Shown piece after piece: positions 8,543-16,601 of a DNA stretch of 64,000 nucleotides. Where the stretch lies: assembly GCA_963757945.1 (NCBI GenBank), contig CAVWTN010000002.1, positions 1,612,001 through 1,676,000 on the forward strand, in the 5' to 3' direction. Under the pieces are notes generated by a model. The model was not told the DNA's origin. It ran no database searches and was given only the letters and a program-made list of their open reading frames with translations. The DNA is from CAVWTN01 sp963757945 (GTDB lineage: Bacteria > Vulcanimicrobiota > Vulcanimicrobiia > Vulcanimicrobiales > Vulcanimicrobiaceae). Position 1 is the stretch's first letter. Each line of letters begins with the position of its first letter. The position numbers were made by a program, and so were the translations under genes.

Positions 8543-8566
8543 CCCTTCGACGGGCTCAGGGTGACG
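8543..8566 (+). repeat. Copy of dispersed intergenic repeat (CCTTCGACRRGCTCAGG-TGACG type)
   Basis: Reads CCCTTCGACGGGCTCAGG then GTGACGG directly after the WYL gene stop. Related copies lie at 25,610-25,650 and 57,544-57,624, and one copy is split by the IS1111-type element (20,928-20,939 plus 22,477-22,490). Further down this gap, GTCACCCTGAT-like pieces (about 8604, 8645) look like partial minus-strand copies. Confidence 0.65.
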
Positions 8567-8789
8567 GCGGGGGGGTGGCGCGAAGGTTGCGCCCGCCGCA
8601 CTCGTCACCCCGATCTAGCCGAGCTGTGATCTCGCCGCATTCGTCACCCTGATATCTTGGCGCCGCCGGGTGTTCCCGGTGATCCGGGTCGAAGACCCGG
8701 GCCTCCGCGTCGGTGACCGCGATGCGGCGGCGGAGGCTGGCGAGTTGTTCGGGCGTGACGTGCGAGGGCGTGGGCTGGACGCGCTTCAA

Positions 8790-8901
8790 CGCGACGCTCG
8801 TGAGGTCTGCCTCGACCGGCACGCAGCGAAGCCCGGCGATGTCATCTCGCCGGCTGAGTATCCAGACGTTGCCGTCGACGTCGCGCTCGTTCTCGGGAAC
8901 C
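8790..8901 (+). pseudogene. Decayed C-terminal remnant of a Uma2-family (DUF820) gene
   Basis: Translated on the plus strand this piece reads AKPGDVISPAEYPDVAVDVA, then LVLG. That closely matches the C-terminus of the intact Uma2 gene at 10,532-11,098 (AKSGEAIAPVEFPDVAVDVA, then LVLG). DNA identity over the last 37 bases is also high. Upstream sequence loses the match quickly, and the normal stop is missing. The rest of the 8,539-8,940 gap shows only repeat pieces. Probably a relic of a duplicated or exchanged copy. Confidence 0.7.
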
Positions 8902-8940
8902 TTTGGCGAACGCATTGACGCTCAGCGCGTCGGCGCATGC

Positions 8941-9285
8941 TCAATCGAGCTGGAGAAGAGTGGCGAGCTTCTTTCGCACGCGGCGCAGGGTAGCCGGGGA
9001 GATCTCCTCGGCGAAATCGGCGAAGCGGGCGCGCCAATCGAGGCTCTTGACCTGATCTGCAAGCACGACGCCGGCGATCGAGCTGCCCGCAGCGAGCGGA
9101 ACCTCGAACGGATATCTCTTGCGCTGCGAGGTCACGGGCACGCCGACGGCAAGCGAGGTCTTCGCATTGTAGGCACGCGGCGACAGTACCAAGAACGGAC
9201 CGCGCCCAGCCTGTTCGCGCCCGCGCTGAGGATCGAGCGAAAGCCAAACGATATGGCCCGTATCCGGAACGTACGGTTCTACCAA
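8941..9285 (-). CDS. mazF: MazF/PemK-family endoribonuclease toxin
   Basis: 114 residues, the usual size. Toxin that cuts mRNA at short sequences until neutralised by its antitoxin. Family features: PDTGHIVWLSLDPQRGREQA (beta1, with the basic loop), GRGPFLVLSPRAYNAKT, VGVPVTSQRKRYPFEVPL and GVVLADQVKSLDWRAR, with the conserved Arg and Thr/Ser active-site positions present. The start codon overlaps the end of the antitoxin gene by 7 bp, the normal antitoxin-first arrangement. Confidence 0.9.
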   Translation of the reverse strand: MVEPYVPDTGHIVWLSLDPQRGREQAGRGPFLVLSPRAYNAKTSLAVGVPVTSQRKRYPFEVPLAAGSSIAGVVLADQVKSLDWRARFADFAEEISPATLRRVRKKLATLLQLD

Positions 9286-9617
9286 CGTTCGAAACCGGTG
9301 AGATCATCAAAGACCGGCCCGTGGAGATTCTCCGGCGTAATCCCTTCGATCAGGTCGGCGAGCGCCCGAGAAGGTGCCTTGCGAACGTAGATCATCCCGT
9401 GACTGACCGCCATCTCGACGGCCGCTCCATCCTCGAGCTCGATGTGCTTCGCAATCGCGCTCGGAATACGGATCGCAAGCGAATTCCCGGCTTTGAAAAC
9501 GCGGGCGTCTTGAATGACAAGCGCATCGAAATCGTCGCTCGCGATCTTGACGAAGTCGCTGGCCTCCGCGCGGACAGCGGCAGGCAACGGATACGTTGTC
9601 GCGGGCGGCTTGTTCAT
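9279..9617 (-). CDS. mazE: MazE-type antitoxin (AbrB/SpoVT swapped-hairpin)
   Basis: 112 residues from the ATG at 9617; a longer open frame upstream is rejected because it runs through the promoter. The DNA-binding swapped-hairpin core is ARVFKAGNSLAIRIPSAIAK (about 44-63) followed by HIELEDGAAVEM. The C-terminal tail (about 85-112, ALADLIEGITPENLHGPVFD) is the acidic toxin-wrapping segment. The gene precedes and overlaps mazF. A palindrome on its promoter suggests autorepression. Confidence 0.88.
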   Translation of the reverse strand: MNKPPATTYPLPAAVRAEASDFVKIASDDFDALVIQDARVFKAGNSLAIRIPSAIAKHIELEDGAAVEMAVSHGMIYVRKAPSRALADLIEGITPENLHGPVFDDLTGFERW

Positions 9618-9621
9618 ACAA

Positions 9622-9652
9622 TGTATATACACAAGAGGATGCGGACCGTCAA
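9622..9652 (-). promoter_or_regulatory. mazEF promoter with palindromic operator; leaderless start
   Basis: On the minus strand TTGACG (9652-9647), a 17-bp spacer, and TATATA (9629-9624) form a near-consensus sigma-70-type promoter. The -10 is followed by only 6 nt before the mazE ATG (9617), so the transcript should start at or next to the start codon. The perfect palindrome TGTATATACA (9622-9631) covers the -10, a good place for MazE or MazEF repression. Confidence 0.7.
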
Positions 9653-9709
9653 GCGCCTCCACCATGAAGGTCGCGCGATGACCCAACGTCACCGGTTGCG
9701 GCGGTTCTG

Positions 9710-10315
9710 CTACGCGGTGACGGTCGCGTGCGCGGGGATGCGCAGCTTCACTTCGCCGAAGACGATCTCGGGCGGATGCGCGAGCAGGCTTCCGAGGTTC
9801 TTGTCGGCCCACGCGCGCGCCCGTTCCCGCGCGGTTTTCGCGGACTCCTCATCCGCGAACACGAGCAGCCAGGAGAGGGCTCCGTGGCCGGCGTCGATCG
9901 CGCCGTGCGCGGCGTACCCGGGCAGCTCGGCGATCGTCGGGATGTAGCCTTCGACGATCCGCTTCTTCGCTTCCTCAACCTCGCCCGGCTTCGTCGCAAG
10001 GTGCCACACGAATCCGTGGCCGGAGTGTACGTGCTCCTTGACGTCGCGGAACGCGACCGGACCTTCGCTGATCTTGGGGTGGCCGAGCTCCGTCGCTGCT
10101 TGATTCTCACGGACCCAACCCGCGGCGAGTTCGGCCCCCAGCTCGTCGTCGAAGACGCTTGCGGTGACCACGCCGTCCGGTCCGGCGTCGATCAGCGTCC
10201 ACGAGACGAAGCCCCAAGCGTGGCTGATCGGGTGCATGAAGCGCTCGCGCGTATGACGGACGATCGCATCGATCTGCCCGGGCTCGGTCTTGTAGTGTCG
10301 GACAACTCCAAACAT
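9710..10315 (-). CDS. Protein with two ABM-like (dimeric alpha/beta barrel) repeats, function unknown
   Basis: 201 residues without signal or membrane segments. Two halves of similar layout (about 1-95 and 100-190) each begin with a short beta strand and a helix of the antibiotic-biosynthesis-monooxygenase type (VVRHYKTEPGQIDAIVRHTR; then FVWHLATKPGEVEEAKKRIV) and contain a YIPTIAELPGYAAHG segment typical of these small barrels. Family placement is moderately sure; substrate and reaction are unknown. Monocistronic, convergent with nothing close by. Confidence 0.65.
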   Translation of the reverse strand: MFGVVRHYKTEPGQIDAIVRHTRERFMHPISHAWGFVSWTLIDAGPDGVVTASVFDDELGAELAAGWVRENQAATELGHPKISEGPVAFRDVKEHVHSGHGFVWHLATKPGEVEEAKKRIVEGYIPTIAELPGYAAHGAIDAGHGALSWLLVFADEESAKTARERARAWADKNLGSLLAHPPEIVFGEVKLRIPAHATVTA

Positions 10316-10519
10316 CCAAAACCGCCTTTCACGCCGTGCTCACGCGGCGCTTCACGAACTTTTCGCGACCTCGCGAACCCGCCCCCGTCGGGTGGCGCCG
10401 ACGCGCAGGCGATCGCCCCTCGCCGCCCTTCGGCAAGTATTTCTCGGCAAGTGGCTAGCATGACGCGATGGGCGGGTGGAGAGGCATTGACCTGCGATGC
10501 AATTCTGCCCCAAGCGAGG

Positions 10520-10525
10520 TATGAT
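10520..10525 (+). promoter_or_regulatory. -10 hexamer TATGAT of the Uma2 gene (leaderless)
   Basis: TATGAT lies exactly 6 nt before the ATG at 10,532, and there is no Shine-Dalgarno. The -35 region is weak. Same geometry as mazE, the YbjN operon and the TIR gene. Confidence 0.5.
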
Positions 10526-10531
10526 CCGGAC

Positions 10532-11098
10532 ATGTCTACCGCGGCCGAGCGGCTCCACCGGATTACGACGGACATCTACGAGCGCATGGCCGCCGGCGGC
10601 TTGTTGCCCGAGGGTGGCATCGAGCTCATCGATGGCCTCGTTGTCGAGATGAGCCCCAAAGGTGACCGGCACGCCTATGCGGTCACCCGCCTGAACGAGC
10701 TACTCGTCGACCAGCGCCGGGGGCGCTACGCCGTGTATGCCGACAGCCTGAGCCTGCGCCTCGGGCCGCGCGACGAGCCGGAGCCCGATATCGCCCTGGC
10801 TCGGACGACCCGAAGCTATGCGCGCGAACGGCCGCGTCCCGACGAGATCGCGCTGATCGTGGAAGTCGCTGATTCGTCCCGCGCGTTCGATCTCGGTGAG
10901 AAGCGCGCCAAGTACGCCGCCGCCGGGATTCCGGAATACTGGGTCGTCGACTTGCAACGAAACGCGGTCAACGTCTTTCGGAGTCCGCGCGGCGACCGCT
11001 ACGTCGATGCGCGCGTGGCGAAATCCGGTGAGGCAATCGCTCCAGTGGAGTTTCCCGACGTCGCCGTCGACGTCGCGCTCGTGCTCGGGGAATCGTAG
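10532..11098 (+). CDS. Uma2-family putative restriction endonuclease (DUF820)
   Basis: 188 residues from ATG 10,532; a much longer upstream open frame is antisense noise. PD-(D/E)XK-like fold: GGIELIDGLVVEMSPKGDRH, then DEPEPDIALARTT with the catalytic Asp, and DEIALIVEVADSSRAFDLGE with the conserved Glu (EV) and the Lys in EKRAKYAAAGIPEYWVVDL. These genes are abundant in cyanobacteria and other lineages; a nuclease role is predicted, the biology unclear. A decayed relative of its C-terminus lies at about 8,790-8,901. Confidence 0.85.
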   Translation: MSTAAERLHRITTDIYERMAAGGLLPEGGIELIDGLVVEMSPKGDRHAYAVTRLNELLVDQRRGRYAVYADSLSLRLGPRDEPEPDIALARTTRSYARERPRPDEIALIVEVADSSRAFDLGEKRAKYAAAGIPEYWVVDLQRNAVNVFRSPRGDRYVDARVAKSGEAIAPVEFPDVAVDVALVLGES

Positions 11099-11132
11099 CG
11101 GCCGTTCGGTCGCATGGTCGCGTAACGCGCGC

Positions 11133-12029
11133 TTACTTCAGCGCTTCGATGGTCCAGCCGCTCACGTTGACGTACGGCACGTTCTCGAGCGAGATCGAGC
11201 GGGTCTCGACGAGCGAGAGCCGTTCGAGCGCTGCGTGACGCACGCGGCCGTCGACGCTGACCGCGACCGTCAATTGCTGGCGCGCGGTGCCGCCGCGGAA
11301 AGAGTCGCCGGCCGGCGCGGCATCGCCGCCGCCACTCTGAGGGCCGGCGCCTTCAGGCGGGCCTCCGCCGGGGAAACCGCCGCCTCCGGGAAAGCCCCCG
11401 CCGAAGCCGCCTCTGGTGTGAAAGCCGCCTTGCCGCGATCCGTCGCCGAGCGACGAGCCGCCGGCAGGCTGCTGCGCTTGAACGAGAACCTGCCCTGCAC
11501 CGCGCAGGTCGTAATCTGCGCCGGATGCGTTGGTCACGGTCAGCGGGACGATGACTTCCGTTGCCGCGCGGCGCTCGCCGGGAACCGTCAGCGTTGCGCT
11601 CCAGCCGTCATGCGTCGCCGGCTCGTTTGCGAAAAGCTCCGTCAGCCGATTGATTCCTTCGATTGCGTCGCGCAAGGCGGCGTTTTGGTTCGCGCTTCGA
11701 TCGTTCTTCGGAATCTCCAAACGGCCGTCGGGCGCCACGTTGAGCACCGTCAGATCGGGCGGGAGTCCGCCGTAGGAGCCGTCGAGCGCAAGCGTCGACG
11801 GCGACTTGCGCCGCAACGTGACATCGGCGACCGAGGTCTGCGGTCCGGCAAGACTCTGCGTCGTGCGCGTGATGCGATAGTGCAGCGTCGCGCCGGTCGG
11901 CGGGATCACGGACGGCGCGTCGGCGAACGCCGGAGCGGCCCACGCCGCGGCGCAGAGCGCCGCGGCAAATGCCGCCGGCGCAGGCGAAAACGAAGCCGGC
12001 AGAAGCGCCGGCACGTGCTTGTGTCGCAT
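11133..12029 (-). CDS. Exported protein of unknown function with a Gly-rich segment
   Basis: 298 residues from ATG 12,029, which is followed by a classic signal peptide (MRHKHVPALLPASF, hydrophobic Ala-rich core, cleavage near AFADAP). A mature beta-rich N-terminal part (LHYRITRTTQSLAGPQTSVA) is followed by a glycine/proline-rich low-complexity linker (about 195-245) and a C-terminal beta segment ending YVNVSGWTIEALK. The open frame extends far upstream antisense to the TIR gene; that extension is not used. No family recognised. Confidence 0.7.
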   Translation of the reverse strand: MRHKHVPALLPASFSPAPAAFAAALCAAAWAAPAFADAPSVIPPTGATLHYRITRTTQSLAGPQTSVADVTLRRKSPSTLALDGSYGGLPPDLTVLNVAPDGRLEIPKNDRSANQNAALRDAIEGINRLTELFANEPATHDGWSATLTVPGERRAATEVIVPLTVTNASGADYDLRGAGQVLVQAQQPAGGSSLGDGSRQGGFHTRGGFGGGFPGGGGFPGGGPPEGAGPQSGGGDAAPAGDSFRGGTARQQLTVAVSVDGRVRHAALERLSLVETRSISLENVPYVNVSGWTIEALK

Positions 12030-12089
12030 AGCGGCACTGTAAGCGCTTAGTCTTACAAGCGGCTTGGAAAGGCCGGCTCCTGCGCCTGG

Positions 12090-12095
12090 TATGAT
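12090..12095 (+). promoter_or_regulatory. -10 hexamer TATGAT of the TIR-STAND gene (leaderless)
   Basis: TATGAT lies exactly 6 nt before the GTG start at 12,102, with no Shine-Dalgarno in between. A TTGGAA about 20 bp upstream is a weak -35. Confidence 0.5.
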
Positions 12096-12101
12096 GGTGC
12101 C

Positions 12102-14762
12102 GTGATCTTCATCAGCCATTCCAGCCTCAATAATGAAAAAGCGATCGCCGTGCGCGATTGGCTCGTTGAGCAAGGCTGGGGGGCGTCGCGGATCTATCTC
12201 GATCTTCAGAACATCCACGCGGGCGAGCGCTGGCGCGAAGCGCTCAACGACATCGGCTCGAACTGCGAGGCGGTCATCGCGTGCCTTTCCGATGACTGGT
12301 TGCGTTCGCCCGAATGCTTGCGCGAATTCAATCAGGCCGAGGCGACCAGCAAGCCGATCTTCCCCGTCGTCGTCGCGCCGATCACCGAGCGCATCCCGCG
12401 CTTCATCACGGACCTGCAGTTCGCCGACATCAGCGACCCGGCGTTGCAGGCCGAGGGCTTCGAAAGCCTCCGGCGCGGACTCTTGGCGGCGCGCATCGTT
12501 CCGGATGACCCTTCGGCCGCTTCCGACGGAAAGTCCGCGCAGGCGCGCGCTGCCGCCCGTTTCGCCACGAACTTGCCCAAACAAGTCTCGAGCTTCGTCG
12601 GGCGCGAGAGCGTCGTCGCGGAAATCGAAACGCTGTTGCAAGACGCGCGCCTGGTCACGCTGTTCGGCGCGGGCGGCCTCGGCAAGACGCGCTGCGCTCA
12701 GGAGTTGGGCGCGCGCTTGCTGGAGCAGTTCGACGGCGGCGTGTGGTTCGTCGATCTCGCGCCCTTGCGCGATCCGGCGCTCGTCGCAAGCGAGATCGCG
12801 ACCGCGTGCGGCGTTCGCGAAGCGCCGGGAAAATCGATGCTCGACGCGCTGACCGCGCACCTGGAACGCAAACGCACGTTGCTGCTGCTCGACAATTGCG
12901 AACACGTCGTCGCGGAGGCCGCGAAGACGGCGGCCGCGGTCCTCGCGGCCTCGGCAAACGTCAAGATCGTCGCGACGAGCCGCGAGCTCCTGAAGGTCGT
13001 GGGCGAGGCCGTCTATCAGATGCCGACGCTCGCCGTGCCGGAACGCAGCAAGCACCTCGCGCCGGAGAGCGCGCTGACGTACGGCGCCGTCGAGCTCTTC
13101 CACGATCGCGCGCGCGCCGCGAACCGCGCGTTTCGGCTGACCGCGGACAATACGCCGGTCGTCGCCGAGATCTGCGCCCGGCTCGACGGCATTCCGCTTG
13201 CGATCGAACTCGCCGCCGCGCGGATGCGGATGCTCTCGCCGAACCAACTCGCAAAGCAGCTCGACGAACGCTTTCGCGTGCTCACGGGCGGCGACCGCAC
13301 GGCACTGCCGCGCCAGCAGACGATGCGGGCGCTCATCGATTGGAGCTACGATCTGCTCTCCGCGCAAGAGCAGCGGCTCTTCCGCGACATCTCGGTCTTC
13401 GCGGGCAGCTTCTCGTTTCAAACCGCCTGCGTAGTTTGCGCGAACGCCGAGACGAGCGAACTCGACGTGCTCGACGTGCTCTCGTCGCTCGTCGACAAGT
13501 CGCTCGCGGTCGCGGAACCTTCGGATTCGGACGCGCGATGTCGCGTGCTCGAATCGATCCGCGAATACGGCCGCGAGAAATCGATCGCAGCCGGTGAGGC
13601 CGCTGATGTTTCCGGGCGCCACGCGGCGGCCTACGCGGAACTCGCCGAACGGCTCGAACGCGAGTACGAAGAGTTGCCTTACGAGCTGTGGCTCGAGCAG
13701 ACCGCGAGCGAAGTCGAGAACGTGCTTGCCGCGCTCGCATGGTCGTTCGGCGGTTCGGGCGACGTGCTGGTCGGGCAGCGGCTCGCCGCGACGCTGCGCC
13801 GCGTGCTCGTCGCGTTCAGAGCCGCAGAAGCGCGCCGCTGGGTCGCGACGGCGCTCGAAGCGGTCACGCCTGCCACGCCGCAGCCGGTGATCGGACGACT
13901 CGAACTCGCCGAAGCGACGCTCGCCTCGACGATGAGCCAGGTGCGTCCGGCCCTCGCCGCGGCGCAACGCGCGCTCGCGATCTTCGAGGGGCTGCGGGAC
14001 GCGCGCGGGGTCGCCAACGCCCAGCGTTGGGCGGGGCGTTCCCTCATGCTCGTCGGCGAGATCGACGAAGGCGCGGCGTTGCTCGAGCGATCCCTCGCGA
14101 CGCTTCGGGGCCTGGGCTTTCGGCGCGCCGGCGGCATCTTGCGCGACCTCGGCACGGCGCGCGCGCTGAAGACCGACGTCGCCGGGGCCCGCGTGCTCTT
14201 CGCGCAGGCGCTCGCGAGCTTCAAGGAGAGCGCCGACGACTACAACATCGCGGTGACGGCTGGGACGCTCGCCGACGCGGAGTTCCGCTGCGGCGATGCG
14301 CGGGCGGCGCTCGTCGCTGGCTTGGAAGGGCTCGAAGCGGCGCGCGCGCGGCATCTCGAGTCGAGCGTGCTCATGTGGCTGTTGTGCAATCTGGCCGCGT
14401 TCAGCCTCGAGCTAGGGCAGTACGACGACGTGCGCGCGTACGCGCACGAACTGCTCGCGCTGCGGCTCGATGCGCCCAGCGACATCGACGTCGCGTTCGC
14501 GTTGCAGCATCTCGCGGGCGTCGCCACGCTGCGCGAGCCGCCGGAGCCCGGGAGCCTGCGGCTCGCGGCGACGCTGCTCGGCTTCGTCGATGCGCGGCTC
14601 GCGGCGCTCGGCGTCGATCGCGAATACACGGAGCAACATCTCTACGATAAGATCCAGGCTGTCTTACGCAGCGCACCGGACGAGAACGCGCACGGCGAAC
14701 CCGCCAGCGCGAACGGCGCGCTCAACGAAGAGGCCGCGGTCGCGCTCGCGCTGACGATCTGA
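12102..14762 (+). CDS. TIR - STAND (NB-ARC-like) NTPase - TPR protein, candidate NLR-like immune or signalling protein
   Basis: 886 residues. An N-terminal TIR domain (1-130: MIFISHSSLNNEKA; SPECLREFNQAEA, where Glu75 occupies the catalytic NADase position) is followed by a linker and a STAND ATPase: FVGRES (about 165), Walker A GAGGLGKT (189-196), Walker B TLLLLDNCEH (259-268), sensor ATSRE (291-295) and GIPLAIELAAAR (363-374). A winged helix comes next (about 405-480, MRALIDWSYDLLSAQEQRLF), then AfsR-like TPR helices to the end. STAND proteins oligomerise on ligand binding; TIR effectors consume NAD. The order effector-switch-sensor equals that of plant TNL receptors and bacterial antiphage STANDs. 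Partner and trigger are unknown. GTG start, leaderless promoter. Confidence 0.85.
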   Translation: MIFISHSSLNNEKAIAVRDWLVEQGWGASRIYLDLQNIHAGERWREALNDIGSNCEAVIACLSDDWLRSPECLREFNQAEATSKPIFPVVVAPITERIPRFITDLQFADISDPALQAEGFESLRRGLLAARIVPDDPSAASDGKSAQARAAARFATNLPKQVSSFVGRESVVAEIETLLQDARLVTLFGAGGLGKTRCAQELGARLLEQFDGGVWFVDLAPLRDPALVASEIATACGVREAPGKSMLDALTAHLERKRTLLLLDNCEHVVAEAAKTAAAVLAASANVKIVATSRELLKVVGEAVYQMPTLAVPERSKHLAPESALTYGAVELFHDRARAANRAFRLTADNTPVVAEICARLDGIPLAIELAAARMRMLSPNQLAKQLDERFRVLTGGDRTALPRQQTMRALIDWSYDLLSAQEQRLFRDISVFAGSFSFQTACVVCANAETSELDVLDVLSSLVDKSLAVAEPSDSDARCRVLESIREYGREKSIAAGEAADVSGRHAAAYAELAERLEREYEELPYELWLEQTASEVENVLAALAWSFGGSGDVLVGQRLAATLRRVLVAFRAAEARRWVATALEAVTPATPQPVIGRLELAEATLASTMSQVRPALAAAQRALAIFEGLRDARGVANAQRWAGRSLMLVGEIDEGAALLERSLATLRGLGFRRAGGILRDLGTARALKTDVAGARVLFAQALASFKESADDYNIAVTAGTLADAEFRCGDARAALVAGLEGLEAARARHLESSVLMWLLCNLAAFSLELGQYDDVRAYAHELLALRLDAPSDIDVAFALQHLAGVATLREPPEPGSLRLAATLLGFVDARLAALGVDREYTEQHLYDKIQAVLRSAPDENAHGEPASANGALNEEAAVALALTI

Positions 14763-14818
14763 CGCTTGAGACCGAGATGAACCGGGTCGCGCTCGTGCTG
14801 ACGATGTAACGCGCGAGG

Positions 14819-16375
14819 TTAGTGGACCGGGATCGTATACGTCGTCGAGCGCAGCAGCGGCCCGTCCGTCTCCGTCACCGTGACGGTGCAGTTCGTACCC
14901 GAGCTGCCGCTGATCAGGTCGAATTCGACGTATGGTCCCACGGCGTGGAACAGCGCGTGCGTCGACGTTCCCGAGCTGACGGGCGGGCTCTCCTGCGGAC
15001 CGCCCGGATCTTTGTAGATCGGGGGCGGCGGCGGAACGTCGCCGTTCTCGTCGGGGCCGTTGTTGACCAGACACGAACCGGCCGACGTATCGACCGAGAA
15101 ACCGCCGCAGATCGCGGGCGCGATGCACGTGCCCGGGACCGCCGTATAGGTCGCGTCGTCCGCGACGAGCAGTTCCACCGCGTGATGCGCCGGCACCGAC
15201 GTCGCGGACGGAGCGGGCGACGCCGCAGGGTTGGCGTTGCTGTTGCAGTTGGTGCCGCTCGCCGCGGCGACGCAGAGCTGCAAATCGGCGACGTTCCCGA
15301 CGATCACGTTTTGAATCACCGGCACGGTGAATGACGGCGTGACGCACGTCGTCGTTCCGCTCGCCGCGCAGAGCTGTTCGGACGACGGCCCGTCGAGACC
15401 GATGAAGACGCGGTCCGGCGCCGGAGCCCCGACCGTGAACGTGACGGTCGGCGCACCGAACAAGACCGATGCCGAATCGACGGTGCCGAGCTGGCAATAG
15501 AACGACGGAATGCCGAGGATGACGGCGCCGCTCAGCGCCGGAGCGAGCACGTGCCCGACATATGCGGGGAAGCACGCCGAGGAGAACATCGTGCCGCCGC
15601 CGCCGGTGTTCGCGTAATTCACCACGAGGCTCGACGGCAGCGTCGGCGCGTTCGAGGTGAGCACCGTGTTCGATCCGGGGACGATCGGCAAGCCGACTTC
15701 GCTCGTCGAATCCTCGGGGATGATGCTGATCTCGGTCTTCGTACGCGGCGGCAGCGTGATGCTCGCAACGTCGGAGGTGAACGTGATCGAATGCCCGGAT
15801 GCCGTGACGTCGCCGATCTTCAGCGACGAGACGGTCGCCGGTACGGGCTTCAGTTGAAAGAAGCTCACGCCGAAGAGCGTTCCGTCGACGCTGCATGGGA
15901 CGTGCGCGGAGAAACCATCGACGCGCAGCGTGATCGGAAAGGGGAACGGGTTGTACAGCGGAATCGCAAACGTCGCCGGGCACGTGCGAGGATGATTCCA
16001 TTGCGCGTGCAGCGACCCGCCCGAAGCAACGGAACCTTGAGGCTGACGGACGCCCAGCAGCAGCTTCGTGCCGGCCGGCACGTTCGTCGCGTGCACGGTC
16101 AGGTTCGCGCTGTACCCGCCCGCCAGCGGGATCGCAAAGGAGCTCGGCCTCGCGGAGAGCGCGGCGCTGACCGTGGCCTCGCCGCTCTCCGGGCCGGCGG
16201 CCGGGTCGACCTGCGGCTGTTGCGCCGGCACGGCGGCCGGCTGCTGCACCGGAGCGGCCGGCTGCGCGGGCAGCATGGCGCTGGGCTGCTGCATCGAGCT
16301 CTGACCGCTACAAGCCCCGAGTGCGAGCGCAATCGACATCAGCGCCGATAGTCCGAGCAAGCGAATAGCGGACAT
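14819..16375 (-). CDS. Secreted lipoprotein of unknown function
   Basis: 518 residues. Lipobox signal MSAIRLLGLSALMSIALALG then AC, followed by a Gln/Pro/Ala-rich linker (about 25-70) and a long Thr/Ser/Gly-rich beta-type region with scattered Cys residues that could form disulfides. No catalytic motif or known domain is recognised. A PPPPPIYKDPGG stretch near residue 460 looks like a flexible loop. Expressed toward the 3' end of the TIR-STAND gene (convergent, 56 bp apart). Confidence 0.7.
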   Translation of the reverse strand: MSAIRLLGLSALMSIALALGACSGQSSMQQPSAMLPAQPAAPVQQPAAVPAQQPQVDPAAGPESGEATVSAALSARPSSFAIPLAGGYSANLTVHATNVPAGTKLLLGVRQPQGSVASGGSLHAQWNHPRTCPATFAIPLYNPFPFPITLRVDGFSAHVPCSVDGTLFGVSFFQLKPVPATVSSLKIGDVTASGHSITFTSDVASITLPPRTKTEISIIPEDSTSEVGLPIVPGSNTVLTSNAPTLPSSLVVNYANTGGGGTMFSSACFPAYVGHVLAPALSGAVILGIPSFYCQLGTVDSASVLFGAPTVTFTVGAPAPDRVFIGLDGPSSEQLCAASGTTTCVTPSFTVPVIQNVIVGNVADLQLCVAAASGTNCNSNANPAASPAPSATSVPAHHAVELLVADDATYTAVPGTCIAPAICGGFSVDTSAGSCLVNNGPDENGDVPPPPPIYKDPGGPQESPPVSSGTSTHALFHAVGPYVEFDLISGSSGTNCTVTVTETDGPLLRSTTYTIPVH

Positions 16376-16601
16376 GGAGAGCCTCCAGCCGTTAGGTGTT
16401 CGAGCGCGATTCCTGAGGAGCGCCTAAATCGCCTCCGCGAGCCGAGTAGGCCTTTTGGCCCGCGCCCTTCTCTCGAAGGCTGGGCAAGTCTACGGCCGCC
16501 CGAGGATCGTCGCCGCCGAACGCGGTGCTCCTGAGAGCGTCTAACGGCGTGGTATGCTTTGCGCCTTACGTCTGTCCGCATGCTTGCAGAGGATGTGATT
16601 G

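Noticed and set aside
8556..8915. 119-residue minus-strand frame in the gap after the WYL gene, considered as a small antitoxin-like gene
   Set aside because: The plus strand of the same DNA encodes the Uma2 C-terminal relic, and the minus frame runs through dispersed-repeat pieces; no motif supports it.
9618..9812. Upstream extension of the mazE frame to 9,812
   Set aside because: It reads through the promoter TTGACG-17-TATATA and the AbrB fold begins only after the ATG at 9,617.
12030..14354. Very long minus-strand open frame continuing upstream of the exported-protein gene (11,133-12,029)
   Set aside because: It is antisense to the TIR-STAND gene, which has clear domains. The extension is Arg/Glu-rich shadow sequence typical of high-GC DNA, and the real signal peptide starts at 12,029.
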